DNA of 64,000 nucleotides from an uncultured Lachnospiraceae bacterium (GTDB lineage Bacteria > Bacillota > Clostridia > Lachnospirales > Lachnospiraceae): the NCBI GenBank assembly GCA_910585905.1, contig CAJUID010000008.1, positions 21,974 through 85,973 of the forward strand. The letters run 5' to 3'. The notes below the pieces were generated by a model that saw only the letters and a program-made list of their open reading frames with translations, did no database searches and was not told the DNA's origin. Position 1 is the first letter of the stretch. The number at the start of each line of letters is the position of its first letter. The translations under genes were made by a program, and so were the position numbers. Below, in pieces: positions 40,885 to 49,504 of the stretch.

Positions 40885-41379
40885 AGGTATCCTCCTGCTC
40901 GGTAATTTTCATAGATATTCAAAGATATTATACTCTTGCCTGGTAATATCAGCAAGGAAGTATTCGTTTGACTTTCCCCATTTTTTATGAAGAGATAATC
41001 TGCAGTTATCCATACACATATCATTCACTAATTTTGCTCTGTGTACATAATTTTCATTCAGAATCAAATGGAACAATCAGGAATGCAGCCTCATCTGGCA
41101 ACGCTACGCTTTGAGGAAGGTCTAATGCTTTGCAAACTTCGATGTATGATTTATGCGCCCCTGTCGCAAACTCACTGCTGCATGACGCTCAGACATGCTT
41201 CGGGGCGCTTATCTATATTGAGAAAATAGTAGTTTTTAATGCACTGGGAAAGTAAAACTCTTTCTGCAAGTTCCGCAAAATAAGGAATAAAATGGGGTGA
41301 AAGGGATTAGCATGTGTTTATAAAGATTTTCCTAACAGTTTTTTAGGGAATGTGTTATACTACATTTAATACAAGGAAG
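40885..41379. other. Intergenic space with possible gene fossil on the minus strand
   Basis: About 495 bases without a credible gene. On the minus strand about 41190-41054 a 45-codon stretch without start codon encodes a protein-like sequence (HKSYIEVCKALDLPQSVALP, then DEAAFLIVPFDSE and stop), bounded upstream by a stop. A GC stem GCGCCCC (41155-41161) / GGGGCGC (41202-41208) encloses its upstream part. This could be a decayed gene end or a dispersed repeat. Confidence 0.35.
41332..41361 (+). promoter_or_regulatory. Promoter of the cassette-cls operon
   Basis: CTAACA (41332-41337) and TATACT (41356-41361) are 18 bases apart, about 20 bases before the first copy of the 29-base direct repeat. 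Before insertion of the cassette this would have been the cls promoter. Confidence 0.5.
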
Positions 41380-41408
41380 TGATAGGATAAAAGCAGAGAG
41401 GTGTTTAG
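41380..41408 (+). repeat. 29-bp direct repeat, left copy
   Basis: Identical over 29 bases to 41966-41994, beginning TGATAGGATAAAAG and ending GAGAGGTGTTTAG. Flanking bases differ on both sides, so the identity has sharp edges. The copy includes a Shine-Dalgarno (GAGAGGTG) that is not used here by cls. Confidence 0.97.
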
Positions 41409-41433
41409 AAACGTTGGATTGGAGGGGATATGG

Positions 41434-41706
41434 ATGATGTATCCTTTTATAACTTTAGATGATGGAACCGAGATTACTCATTCAGAAATGTTAAAGGATG
41501 GTACGGTAAAGGTGTATATGGAGAAACCAGATGAAAAAGATTGTTTTCACCATGCCATCTGTTATTTGCCAGATTATCACTGGCAAGATGTTTTTGGTTT
41601 TTCGCAAGAAGAGATGGACAGGTTAAAAGAGGTTGTAGAATCTACAGCACATCTTATTATTGAGTTTTCAAAAGAGGGAGGATTTGACCATGCCGCAGGT
41701 CTTTAA
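41434..41706 (+). CDS. Small DUF2442-like partner of the DUF4160 protein (possible antitoxin)
   Basis: The ATG pair at 41434/41437 follows GGAGGGGATATGG; the frame is also open upstream through the direct repeat, but that part is not coding in my view. The ~90 residues (YPFITLDDGTEITHSEML, KVYMEKPDEKDCFHHAICYLP, DVFGFSQEEMDRLKEVVES) are acidic and have no signal peptide. DUF4160 genes are commonly paired with a small DUF2442-type partner, and the size and order fit. Its end overlaps the next gene by 17 bases. The assignment as antitoxin is inferred. Confidence 0.65.
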   Translation: MMYPFITLDDGTEITHSEMLKDGTVKVYMEKPDEKDCFHHAICYLPDYHWQDVFGFSQEEMDRLKEVVESTAHLIIEFSKEGGFDHAAGL

Positions 41707-41968
41707 GATAGGTGGGTATTGGGTATATTTTTGGTCAAATGAAAATGACCCAGCTGAACCGGTGCATGTTCATGTGGCAGAGGGAAAACCAGTAAAAAAT
41801 GCTACAAAGATATGGGTAACAAGGGCAGGGAAATGTCTGTTGGCCAATAATAACTCCCATATTCCTGAGAGAACATTGCAAAATATTGTTCGTATTATAG
41901 AAGCAAGAAGTTCTGAGGTTATATGTAAATGGGAAAGTCATTTTGGGGAAATCAAATATTACTGTTGA
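41690..41968 (+). CDS. DUF4160 protein (possible toxin-like partner)
   Basis: ATG 41690 follows AGGGAGG. The 92-residue sequence is a typical DUF4160 member: PQVFKIGGYWVYFWSNEN, EPVHVHVAEGKP, AKIW-like ATKIWVTRAG, then NNNSHIPERTLQNIVRIIEARSSEVICKWESHFG. The His-rich HVHV and final Trp/Glu segment are the family hallmarks. The biochemical role is unproven, although pairs with DUF2442 are often listed as toxin-antitoxin candidates. Its stop codon falls within the second 29-base repeat, so the cassette ends exactly with this gene. Confidence 0.85.
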   Translation: MPQVFKIGGYWVYFWSNENDPAEPVHVHVAEGKPVKNATKIWVTRAGKCLLANNNSHIPERTLQNIVRIIEARSSEVICKWESHFGEIKYYC

Positions 41969-41994
41969 TAGGATAAAAGCAGAGAGGTGTTTAG
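41966..41994 (+). repeat. 29-bp direct repeat, right copy (native cls leader)
   Basis: Exact copy of 41380-41408. Here it supplies the ribosome-binding site (GAGAGGTG) for the cls ATG at 41997, so this copy is functional sequence of cls, and the period between copies is 586 bases. Confidence 0.97.
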
Positions 41995-41996
41995 TG

Positions 41997-43649
41997 ATGG
42001 ATAAAATATTTCGTTCCGATCATGCATATGAGAAATGGAACCGTAAAAATAGAAACAGGGGAATGGATTTTGAGGATGAGGAAAAGGAAGAAAGTTATCT
42101 GAAAGACCTAAAGGGGAGAATACAGAATAATTTAAGCGGTTTGCTGCGTCTAATGTTGACCGCATGTATCGTGATGATTCAGTTTGCCATTGTGCTTTTT
42201 TTGCCATTTTTGCTTCAGAGTTCAACGGTTTATTTCTATTTTACATTTGAGATATGCTCTGTTGTTGCGATTGTGACATTGGTTAATAAAAACCAGAGTC
42301 CGTCGTTCCGGATTGCCTGGATTTCAATTGTCTTGCTGCTTCCGGTTTCCGGGTTTGTGTTATATTATTTCTGGGGGCGTGAGGGCGGAAAGAAAAAGCA
42401 GTTGGATGAATATATTATGAAGCAGCTTTCTTATGGGCAGAAATTTCTGATACAAGATGAGGAAGTTTATGAGGAATATGTTGAAGAACATCCGGTTGCC
42501 GGCAGAATGGTAAAATATATGGTTAATGAAGGGTTTCCGTTGACGGGGGGCAATAAGGTAAAGTATTATCCTATGGGGGAAGATGCCTTTGAGGATATTT
42601 TCCGTGCTTTAGAACGGGCGCAGGAATTTATATTTATTGACTTTTTTATTGTGGCGGAAGGTGCACTTTGGGATAAAATACATGATATTTTGAAACGAAA
42701 GATAGGCCAGGGAGTCGAGGTTAAATTTCTATATGATGACTTTGGTGCTGCAATCCGTACCAATAAATTTTTTCAGCGGATGTTGGAAGATGAGGGGATT
42801 GAAGTGCGGGTTTTCAACCCGGTTCATAAATATACGGGGGAATTATATATGAATTACCGTTCCCATCAGAAAATTGTGGTTGTGGATGGTGAAGTAGGCT
42901 TTACTGGGGGCTTTAATCTGGCAGATGAGTATGCAAATTTGATTGAGCGGTTTGGCAAATGGAAAGATACTGGTGTGCGCTTGATTGGCGAAGCGGTATG
43001 GGATCTGACAGTTGTATTCCTGCAGATGTGGGAAGCAAGCGCGGTGGACAAGGAGCATGTAGACTATTTAGAATACAAAAGGATGCCGGAGGTATCAGGG
43101 GATACGTATTGCCAGGTGATTTCTGACGGGCCGGCAAATAATCCCAATAATCCGATTGAGAGCATTTATAACCAGATGATTACATTTTCAGATGAGTACC
43201 TATATATTACGACTCCTTATCTGGTGATCGAGGACTATATGAAGCAGAGTCTGATTGAAGCGTCCCACAGGGGGGTGGATGTCCGCATTGTTACGCCGAA
43301 TATTCCAGATAAAAAGAATGCGAAGCTGTTAACTAACTATAATTATGGCGTGTTATTGCGCGAAGGGATTCGTATCTATGAATATACGCCGGGATTTATC
43401 CATGCAAAGCAGATTTTAACGGAAAATGCGGCGATTGTCGGTACAATTAACATGGATTACCGCAGTTTTTATCTGCATTACGAAAATGGCGTATGGATGT
43501 CAGGCAGGAGCATCCAGAATGCAATTATGGATGATTTTCGGTTTCTTTTTGACACAGGCAGAGAGATCAGCTATGAGGAGTGGCTAAACCGGCCGAGGCT
43601 CTGGAAGATGGTTCAGCCTATATTAAATTTATTTTCGACATTGTTTTAA
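41997..43649 (+). CDS. cls: Cardiolipin synthase (phospholipase D family)
   Basis: Cls condenses phosphatidylglycerol into cardiolipin in the membrane. I start at ATG 41997, served by the GAGAGGTG of the direct repeat, giving 550 residues. An acidic/basic N-terminal tail (about 50 residues) precedes two membrane helices (LLRLMLTACIVMIQFAIVLFL, and FRIAWISIVLLLPVSGFVLYY). Two PLD motifs follow: HQKIVVVDGEVGFTGGFN and HAKQILTENAAIVGTINMDYRS. In the second the usual Asp is Glu (HxKxxxxE). Cardiolipin supply depends on CDP-diacylglycerol from CdsA, encoded at 21.7 kb. Confidence 0.94.
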   Translation: MDKIFRSDHAYEKWNRKNRNRGMDFEDEEKEESYLKDLKGRIQNNLSGLLRLMLTACIVMIQFAIVLFLPFLLQSSTVYFYFTFEICSVVAIVTLVNKNQSPSFRIAWISIVLLLPVSGFVLYYFWGREGGKKKQLDEYIMKQLSYGQKFLIQDEEVYEEYVEEHPVAGRMVKYMVNEGFPLTGGNKVKYYPMGEDAFEDIFRALERAQEFIFIDFFIVAEGALWDKIHDILKRKIGQGVEVKFLYDDFGAAIRTNKFFQRMLEDEGIEVRVFNPVHKYTGELYMNYRSHQKIVVVDGEVGFTGGFNLADEYANLIERFGKWKDTGVRLIGEAVWDLTVVFLQMWEASAVDKEHVDYLEYKRMPEVSGDTYCQVISDGPANNPNNPIESIYNQMITFSDEYLYITTPYLVIEDYMKQSLIEASHRGVDVRIVTPNIPDKKNAKLLTNYNYGVLLREGIRIYEYTPGFIHAKQILTENAAIVGTINMDYRSFYLHYENGVWMSGRSIQNAIMDDFRFLFDTGREISYEEWLNRPRLWKMVQPILNLFSTLF

Positions 43650-43708
43650 AGATGAATGTTTTCTGGGTTTTGGAAGGCATTCAAAATCCAGAAAGATGGG
43701 GTATCAAT

Positions 43709-43963
43709 ATGATTTATACAAATGTATGTAAACATTGCCACAAGGTATTTAAATCTAAGATTAGGACACTTTGCTGTAAGGATTGCAGGAGCATAGATAA
43801 TGACCAGTTGGATGATATTGTACAGTATTTAAAGCTATATCCTAACAGCAATGCACTGCAGATTTCGGAAGAACTGGGCATCCATCCATATGAGATTCTT
43901 AAATTTATGGATGAAGGATGGCTGGGGACAGTCCGGGGAGAATTTAGCAGGCTGCCGGATTAG
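43709..43963 (+). CDS. Small zinc-ribbon/helix-turn-helix protein (YvyF-like)
   Basis: The frame is open from 43580 across the cls end, but the conserved part starts at MIYTNVCKHCHKVF, so I use ATG 43709 (84 residues); ATG 43652 is an alternative. CxxC (CKHC) and CCKDC form a zinc ribbon at residues 7-28, followed by a helix-turn-helix-like segment (LKLYPNSNALQISEELGIHPYEILKFMDEGWL). The layout resembles the flagellar-operon protein YvyF, but there are no flagellar genes here. It may be a small transcription factor. It lies 19 bases before ruvA. Confidence 0.7.
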   Translation: MIYTNVCKHCHKVFKSKIRTLCCKDCRSIDNDQLDDIVQYLKLYPNSNALQISEELGIHPYEILKFMDEGWLGTVRGEFSRLPD

Positions 43964-43982
43964 GAAAGGTTTGGTTATTGGT

Positions 43983-44594
43983 ATGATTCGTTTTGTAAAA
44001 GGGACGTTGGCTTTTGTAGGTGAAAGTGAAGTTGTTCTTGAGAATAATGGCATTGGGATTGGGATTAGCGTCCCGATGTCCGTTATTGAACTGCTGCCGG
44101 GGATTGGCGGGGAAGTGATGCTCTATACATATTTAAATGTTAGGGAAGATGCTATGCAGCTTTTTGGCTTTCTCTCCCAAGAGGATTTAAGGATGTACAG
44201 GCTTCTGGTTACGGTAAATGGAATCGGGCCGAAAGCAGGGCTTGGAATTATGGGCGCTATGAGTTCGCAGGATATTCGGTATGCTATTATGGCGGGGGAT
44301 GCTAAGGCAATTGCAAAGGCGCCGGGGATTGGGCCAAAAACGGCGGGGAAAGTGATTCTTGAATTAAAGGATAAGATGGAATGGGAAGAGTTGCTGCCAG
44401 AAAAGGATGGAGGAAGCATTATTGCAGATAAAAGCGTGGCCCCGGTACAGACAGAAATCGTACAGGATGCAATTGAGGCGCTTACGGTGCTTGGGTATCC
44501 GAAAATGGAGGCGGCCAAGGCTGTCCGATCGGTTGCAGTTACGGAAGATATGACAGTGGAAGAGCTTTTGAAGCAGAGCTTGAAAAAAATGTAA
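43983..44594 (+). CDS. ruvA: Holliday junction DNA helicase subunit RuvA
   Basis: RuvA binds four-way junctions and loads RuvB. ATG 43983 (MIRFVKGTLAF) is the standard start; the frame continues upstream without ribosome site. The OB domain (1-65), two helix-hairpin-helix motifs (VNGIGPKAGLGIM and APGIGPKTAGKVILEL) and the C-terminal RuvB-binding domain (DAIEALTVLGYPKMEAAKAV) are all present. 203 residues is normal. It is 29 bases before ruvB. Confidence 0.97.
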   Translation: MIRFVKGTLAFVGESEVVLENNGIGIGISVPMSVIELLPGIGGEVMLYTYLNVREDAMQLFGFLSQEDLRMYRLLVTVNGIGPKAGLGIMGAMSSQDIRYAIMAGDAKAIAKAPGIGPKTAGKVILELKDKMEWEELLPEKDGGSIIADKSVAPVQTEIVQDAIEALTVLGYPKMEAAKAVRSVAVTEDMTVEELLKQSLKKM

Positions 44595-44623
44595 TAATAA
44601 TATGCTTCATAATGGAGAGCATC

Positions 44624-45622
44624 ATGGCAAAGAGAATGATTACAACAGAATTTACAGCGGAGGATGAGAAGATTGAGACTAGTCTTCGTCCTCAGAAGCT
44701 CAGTGAATATATTGGGCAGGAGAAGGTAAAAAGCAATCTGAAGGTTTATATAGAGGCTGCAAAGCAGAGGGAAGAATCCTTGGATCATGTTCTTTTATAT
44801 GGTCCTCCTGGGCTTGGAAAAACTACGCTTGCGGGAATCATTGCAAATGAAATGGGAAGCAACCTAAAAGTAACTGCGGGACCTGCAATTGAAAAACCAG
44901 GGGAGATGGCTGCGATTTTAAATAATCTAAAAGACGGTGATATTTTGTTTGTGGATGAGATACACCGTCTCCCAAGGCAGGTAGAGGAAGTGCTCTATCC
45001 GGCAATGGAGGATTATGTAATTGATGTGGTGATCGGCAAAGGGACGGCAGCACGTTCCATACGTTTTGACTTGCCCAAATTTACGCTGGTTGGGGCGACG
45101 ACAAGGGCAGGGATGCTCTCGGCACCATTACGCGACAGGTTTGGTGTGGTCAATCGCCTGCAATTTTATACGTCAAAGGAGCTTTGTGAAATAGTAGTTC
45201 ATTCTGCAAAGCTTTTGGGGGTTAGTATTGAAAAGGAAGGCGCGATGGAACTTGCCAGGCGTTCCAGAGGGACGCCAAGGCTTGCGAACCGTTTTTTAAA
45301 ACGTGTGCGTGACTTTGCCCAGATAAAATATGACGGTGTAATCACGAAAGAGGTCGCAGATTTTGCGCTTGATCTGCTTGAAGTTGATAAACTTGGTTTA
45401 GACCGGACAGACCGCACGATTATCCTTACTATGATTAACCAGTTTGGCGGGGGACCTGTGGGATTGGAGACATTGGCGGCTGCGATTGGCGAGGATGCTG
45501 GGACGCTGGAAGATGTCTACGAACCATACTTGGTGCAAAATGGGCTGTTGGTGCGTACCCCGCGGGGGAGGATGGCGTCTGATGAAGCATATCTGCACTT
45601 CGGTTTAAGGAAGGAAAGCTAA
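44624..45622 (+). CDS. ruvB: Holliday junction branch migration helicase RuvB
   Basis: RuvB is the hexameric ATPase that drives branch migration. I start at ATG 44624, which has GGAG six bases upstream; ATG 44612 lacks one. Motifs: ETSLRPQKLSEYIGQE, Walker A GPPGLGKTTLA, Walker B LFVDEIHRL, sensor LVGATTRAGMLSAPLRDRFG and arginine finger region, then the winged helix (VGLETLAAAIGEDAGTLED...TPRGR). 332 residues is normal. Confidence 0.97.
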   Translation: MAKRMITTEFTAEDEKIETSLRPQKLSEYIGQEKVKSNLKVYIEAAKQREESLDHVLLYGPPGLGKTTLAGIIANEMGSNLKVTAGPAIEKPGEMAAILNNLKDGDILFVDEIHRLPRQVEEVLYPAMEDYVIDVVIGKGTAARSIRFDLPKFTLVGATTRAGMLSAPLRDRFGVVNRLQFYTSKELCEIVVHSAKLLGVSIEKEGAMELARRSRGTPRLANRFLKRVRDFAQIKYDGVITKEVADFALDLLEVDKLGLDRTDRTIILTMINQFGGGPVGLETLAAAIGEDAGTLEDVYEPYLVQNGLLVRTPRGRMASDEAYLHFGLRKES

Positions 45623-45653
45623 GTTATGCCCAGTCAGTTTGTTTCGGAATGTT

Positions 45654-46838
45654 TTATAATGATTTGAGAAGCTGTTCATGAAGAGACTTTGCGCGGGCAT
45701 GCCATGTATGGTTTTTTATGGCAAGGTCAAAGCCCTTTTGTGCGATTTCTTCCTGTTTGGCTGGGTTTGCCAGGAGTTCTTTTATTTTGTCGGGCAGCAA
45801 TTCAAGATGATTCAGATCATATAATATTGCATTTTCTGTATCGGTGAGTACTTCATCTAAATAGATGCTGTGGTCGGTGACACAAATACTGCCATTTGCC
45901 ATCGCATTAAAAACACGGTCATGCGCGCCGTCTTTGAACCACGGCATAACATTTAGGGAAAATCTGGCATCCGCCATGCGTTTCAGGCAATCAAGGGATA
46001 CAGTGTTTTTTTCATAGGAGAGGAATTCGGGGCGGGCGCAGGGTAGCTTTTCCCATCCGTGTCCAATGCAGTGTACTTGAATGCCTTGATCTACCAATGT
46101 CTGGACTACTTTTTCTCTAAAGAAAAAGCGGATATAGGTGTCAATAAAGATCATATTTCCAATAGTTTCCTTACATTCTTTCTTTGTGATTTCTGGAAAT
46201 TCTCTGCGCAGGTGTTTTTCCATTACGAAATCGTCCGGTAAATCTGGATTTTGTATGAGTTCATCAATGATTCCCTGATAAAATGTGGCATATTCTTCGC
46301 CCAGACGGTTAATATGTGGCAGAAAGGTTTCTTTTGGGACAAAGTTTGCGGCGAATACAACATCATACTGCCGTTCGGATAGAGGTTTGTAATTGCCGTT
46401 CGGTGTTAGCGAAGTTCCGCCAAGAGGCAGGAATATGCTGCTTTCCAGTTCCGGGTAATATGTATTCATATATTTTTTATGGCAGCGGTCAATAGAAACT
46501 TCATGAAAATCATTGCCCTGGATGGCAAAGAGTTCTGGATAATAGAATGGATGGTCTACTGCTATATTGACACAAGGGATATTCCTAATGTCCCAGAAGC
46601 GCCTGCCTTCTCCGTCAAAAAGTGAAGTCTCGTAGTGAACGCCATCAAAATTAAATGTTACAAGGATCGCATCAGAAAAACCTGCAAATTGTGAAAGCTC
46701 CTGTGCGCTCTCCTCTTCATTTTCCTGATCAAATAGATAGGTTTGATAACCAAGTTTTTGAAATCCGATTTCTAACTGGCGGGAAAAATAGTCTAATGTT
46801 TCAGTTCCGTGGACCATAAGTATAATTTTTTTGCGCAT
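45654..46838 (-). CDS. CgeB-like glycosyltransferase family protein
   Basis: The 394-residue protein begins KKIILMVHGTETLDYFSRQL and has a GT-B-like layout, with a C-terminal nucleotide-sugar region HDRVFNAMANGSICVTDHS characteristic of CgeB / glycosyltransferase family-1-like proteins. SIYLDEVLTDTENAILYD and ELLANPAKQEEIAQKGFDLA continue that domain. There is no signal peptide or membrane segment. Bacillus CgeB acts on spore surface glycans; here the acceptor is unknown. It is a lone minus-strand gene between ruvB and dapF. Confidence 0.82.
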   Translation of the reverse strand: MRKKIILMVHGTETLDYFSRQLEIGFQKLGYQTYLFDQENEEESAQELSQFAGFSDAILVTFNFDGVHYETSLFDGEGRRFWDIRNIPCVNIAVDHPFYYPELFAIQGNDFHEVSIDRCHKKYMNTYYPELESSIFLPLGGTSLTPNGNYKPLSERQYDVVFAANFVPKETFLPHINRLGEEYATFYQGIIDELIQNPDLPDDFVMEKHLRREFPEITKKECKETIGNMIFIDTYIRFFFREKVVQTLVDQGIQVHCIGHGWEKLPCARPEFLSYEKNTVSLDCLKRMADARFSLNVMPWFKDGAHDRVFNAMANGSICVTDHSIYLDEVLTDTENAILYDLNHLELLPDKIKELLANPAKQEEIAQKGFDLAIKNHTWHARAKSLHEQLLKSL

Positions 46839-47146
46839 ATATAATTCCTTTCCCGTCAGAACGACGTGTTGTCAATCAACTAGAGCGAGCGTGCTTTAGC
46901 ATTTTGTCAATGAGGTAGTTTTTTGTTTGCTTTATTTTATTATGGGACAACATATTTTGCAATATATAGAGAACTTATTTCATATACTTTCCACATAGTA
47001 ACCTGTATATATCCCATAGTGAGTTTTCCAGACATCGTCTGCTTGCGCATTATTTCCAAATGCATTACAATGTTGATATGGTTTTGATAAATTTTAAAGA
47101 TATGTTATTGCGGCTCTTTCGCGATTAGGGAAAGGATTGGTGGTTT
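46839..47146. other. Divergent intergenic space between the glycosyltransferase gene and dapF
   Basis: These 308 bases contain no gene. TTACAA with TAAATT 17 bases later (about 47066-47094) is a possible dapF promoter, but the match is weak. An A-rich Shine-Dalgarno-like GAAAGGA lies before the dapF ATG. Confidence 0.4.
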
Positions 47147-48007
47147 ATGAGGTTTACAAAGATGCATGGTTGCGGAAATGATTATATTTATGTAAACTGT
47201 ATGGAGAAGATAATAGAAAACCCGGAAGAAGTTGCCGTGAGAGTGAGTGACAGGCATTTCGGGATTGGTTCAGACGGATTGATTTTGATCTGCCCATCTG
47301 AGACGGCAGATTTTCGTATGCAGATGTACAATGCGGATGGTTCCGAGGGAAAAATGTGCGGGAATGGAGTGCGCTGTATTGCAAAATATGTCTATGAATA
47401 TGGATTGACAAATAAAGATAAGATATCGGTTGAGACAAAGAGTGGCATAAAATATTTGGACCTTACGGTTGAAAATGGGAAAGTGATATTAGTCAAGGTG
47501 GATATGGGTGCCCCAATTCTTGCCCCAGAACAGATTCCAGTAAAAATTGGCGGGGATATATGTGTTGGGCAAACTCTTTCTGTGGATGGAACGGACTATC
47601 AAGTTACTTGTGTGTCTATGGGCAATCCACATGCAGTGACGTTTGTTGATAATACAGACAGCCTTAAGTTAGATCAGATTGGACCAGGGTTTGAGCATCA
47701 CAAGGCATTTCCCGACCGTATCAATACCGAGTTTGTGCAGATCATAAACCGTAAGGAAGTAAAGATGCGCGTCTGGGAGAGAGGCTCTGGTGAAACCCTT
47801 GCCTGCGGCACGGGCGCTTGCGCGGTGGCAGTAGCTTGTGTATTAAACGATAAAACGGAACATGAGATTACGGTCCATCTGCTTGGAGGCGATTTGCTGT
47901 TAAATTATGATGAGAAAAATAACACTGTCTGGATGACGGGGCCGGCAGAGGTAATCTGTGATGGCGATATAGTAATTGATAAGGAATACAAAATGGAGGG
48001 ATTTTAA
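47147..48007 (+). CDS. dapF: Diaminopimelate epimerase
   Basis: DapF converts LL- to meso-diaminopimelate for peptidoglycan and lysine. The two catalytic cysteines are in MCGNGVRC (about residue 76) and ETLACGTGACA (about 224). FTKMHGCGNDYIYVN opens the protein, and MGNPHAVTFV and ERGSGET are conserved. 286 residues is full length. It lies seven bases before murE, which adds the same meso-DAP to the wall precursor, so the pairing is functional. Confidence 0.97.
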   Translation: MRFTKMHGCGNDYIYVNCMEKIIENPEEVAVRVSDRHFGIGSDGLILICPSETADFRMQMYNADGSEGKMCGNGVRCIAKYVYEYGLTNKDKISVETKSGIKYLDLTVENGKVILVKVDMGAPILAPEQIPVKIGGDICVGQTLSVDGTDYQVTCVSMGNPHAVTFVDNTDSLKLDQIGPGFEHHKAFPDRINTEFVQIINRKEVKMRVWERGSGETLACGTGACAVAVACVLNDKTEHEITVHLLGGDLLLNYDEKNNTVWMTGPAEVICDGDIVIDKEYKMEGF

Positions 48008-48013
48008 TAGAGT

Positions 48014-49483
48014 ATGAGATTAGTTGATTTGTTAGAGGACATGGAGTATCAATGTATACAGGGAGAGATAGAGAAGGAGATTGGCACATTAGTTTATGAT
48101 TCGCGCAAAGCAGAGCAAGATTCTATATTTGTCTGTATATCCGGGGCAGTCAGGGATGGGCACGAGTTTGCGGCGGAGGTTGTCGAAAAAGGGGCTTCTG
48201 TCCTGATTGTAGAAAAGGATGTGGCAGTAGAGGATTCCGTTACGGTGTTAAAGGTTAAGGATACCCGTGCTGCCTTAGCAGAGCTTTCAGCGGCTTATTT
48301 TGGGCATCCGGCAAAAGAGCTTGTGACTGTTGGAATCACAGGCACGAAAGGGAAGACTACGGCTACCTATATGGTTCAGTCGATCTTGGAAGCATCAGGC
48401 TTTAAGACAGGGCTGATTGGGACGATTGAGACAATTATAGGAGACAAGAGAATTCCCTCTGTCAATACAACACCAGAATCTTATATGGTACAGGAGTATT
48501 TTAGGAGGATGGTGGATGAGGGCTGTAAATGCGTGGTGATGGAAGTGTCATCCCAGGGGTTGATGCTGCACAGGGTTGGCGGCTTTACATTTGACTATGG
48601 GATATTTACCAATCTGGAGCCGGATCATATTGGGCCGAATGAGCATAAGGATTTGGCAGATTATATTCACTGCAAGAGCCTGCTGTTTCAGCAGTGTAGG
48701 TATGGAATCTTTAATGGGGATGACAGCCATTTAGATGAGATTCTTAAGGGGCATACCTGCGAGGTAGAGACATATGGCTTTTCTAACGGCGTGGATATGA
48801 AGGCAACAGGCGTACATCTGACGCAGAGTGACGGGAAGCTTGGTGTGGCATACCATATGAGCGGTGTTCTGGATATGGATGTGGAGATTGATATACCAGG
48901 TAAATTTAGTGTCTATAATTCTATGACAGCGATTGCAATCTGCCGCCATTTCGGAGTGAATCGGGAGACGATTCTTTCTTCGCTGGCAAAGATCAGAGTA
49001 AAGGGCAGAGTGGAACTTTTGCCAGTATCACCTAAATTTACGCTGATGATTGATTATGCGCACAATGCTATGAGTTTAAATAGTTTGCTTACAACATTAA
49101 AGGAATACAACCCGAAACGCCTGGTTTGCCTTTTTGGTTGTGGTGGAAACCGATCCAGAGACCGGCGCTTTGAGATGGGTGAGGTGTCTTCGAAGCTTGC
49201 AGATTTGACGATTGTGACATCGGATAATCCAAGGAATGAAGAGCCAGAGGCGATTGTGGCGGATATTGTTACAGGAGTAGAACGGGCAGATGGCAAATAT
49301 ATTACAATTGTAGACAGGAAAAAGGCAATCCGGCATGCGATTGAACATGCGGAGGAAGGCGATGTCATTGTATTGGCAGGGAAAGGCCATGAGGATTATC
49401 AAGAGATTGACGGCAAGAAGTATCATATGGATGAGAGGGATATTGTTTCGGATGTAGTGATGGATGGTAATTTTATCCGGTAA
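48014..49483 (+). CDS. murE: UDP-N-acetylmuramoyl-tripeptide synthetase, meso-DAP type
   Basis: MurE adds the third residue to the peptidoglycan stem peptide. ATP site GITGTKGKTTATYMVQ, the UMAG contact region NTTPESYMVQEYF, VMEVSSQGLMLHR and YAHNAMSLNSLL are present. DNPR (TSDNPRNEEPEAIV) is the signature for meso-diaminopimelate rather than lysine, consistent with dapF next door. 489 residues is normal. Start ATG 48014 overlaps no gene; a GGAGGG within the dapF end may serve as ribosome site. Confidence 0.95.
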   Translation: MRLVDLLEDMEYQCIQGEIEKEIGTLVYDSRKAEQDSIFVCISGAVRDGHEFAAEVVEKGASVLIVEKDVAVEDSVTVLKVKDTRAALAELSAAYFGHPAKELVTVGITGTKGKTTATYMVQSILEASGFKTGLIGTIETIIGDKRIPSVNTTPESYMVQEYFRRMVDEGCKCVVMEVSSQGLMLHRVGGFTFDYGIFTNLEPDHIGPNEHKDLADYIHCKSLLFQQCRYGIFNGDDSHLDEILKGHTCEVETYGFSNGVDMKATGVHLTQSDGKLGVAYHMSGVLDMDVEIDIPGKFSVYNSMTAIAICRHFGVNRETILSSLAKIRVKGRVELLPVSPKFTLMIDYAHNAMSLNSLLTTLKEYNPKRLVCLFGCGGNRSRDRRFEMGEVSSKLADLTIVTSDNPRNEEPEAIVADIVTGVERADGKYITIVDRKKAIRHAIEHAEEGDVIVLAGKGHEDYQEIDGKKYHMDERDIVSDVVMDGNFIR

Positions 49484-49504
49484 AAACAAATTTGAGGTGA
49501 ATGC

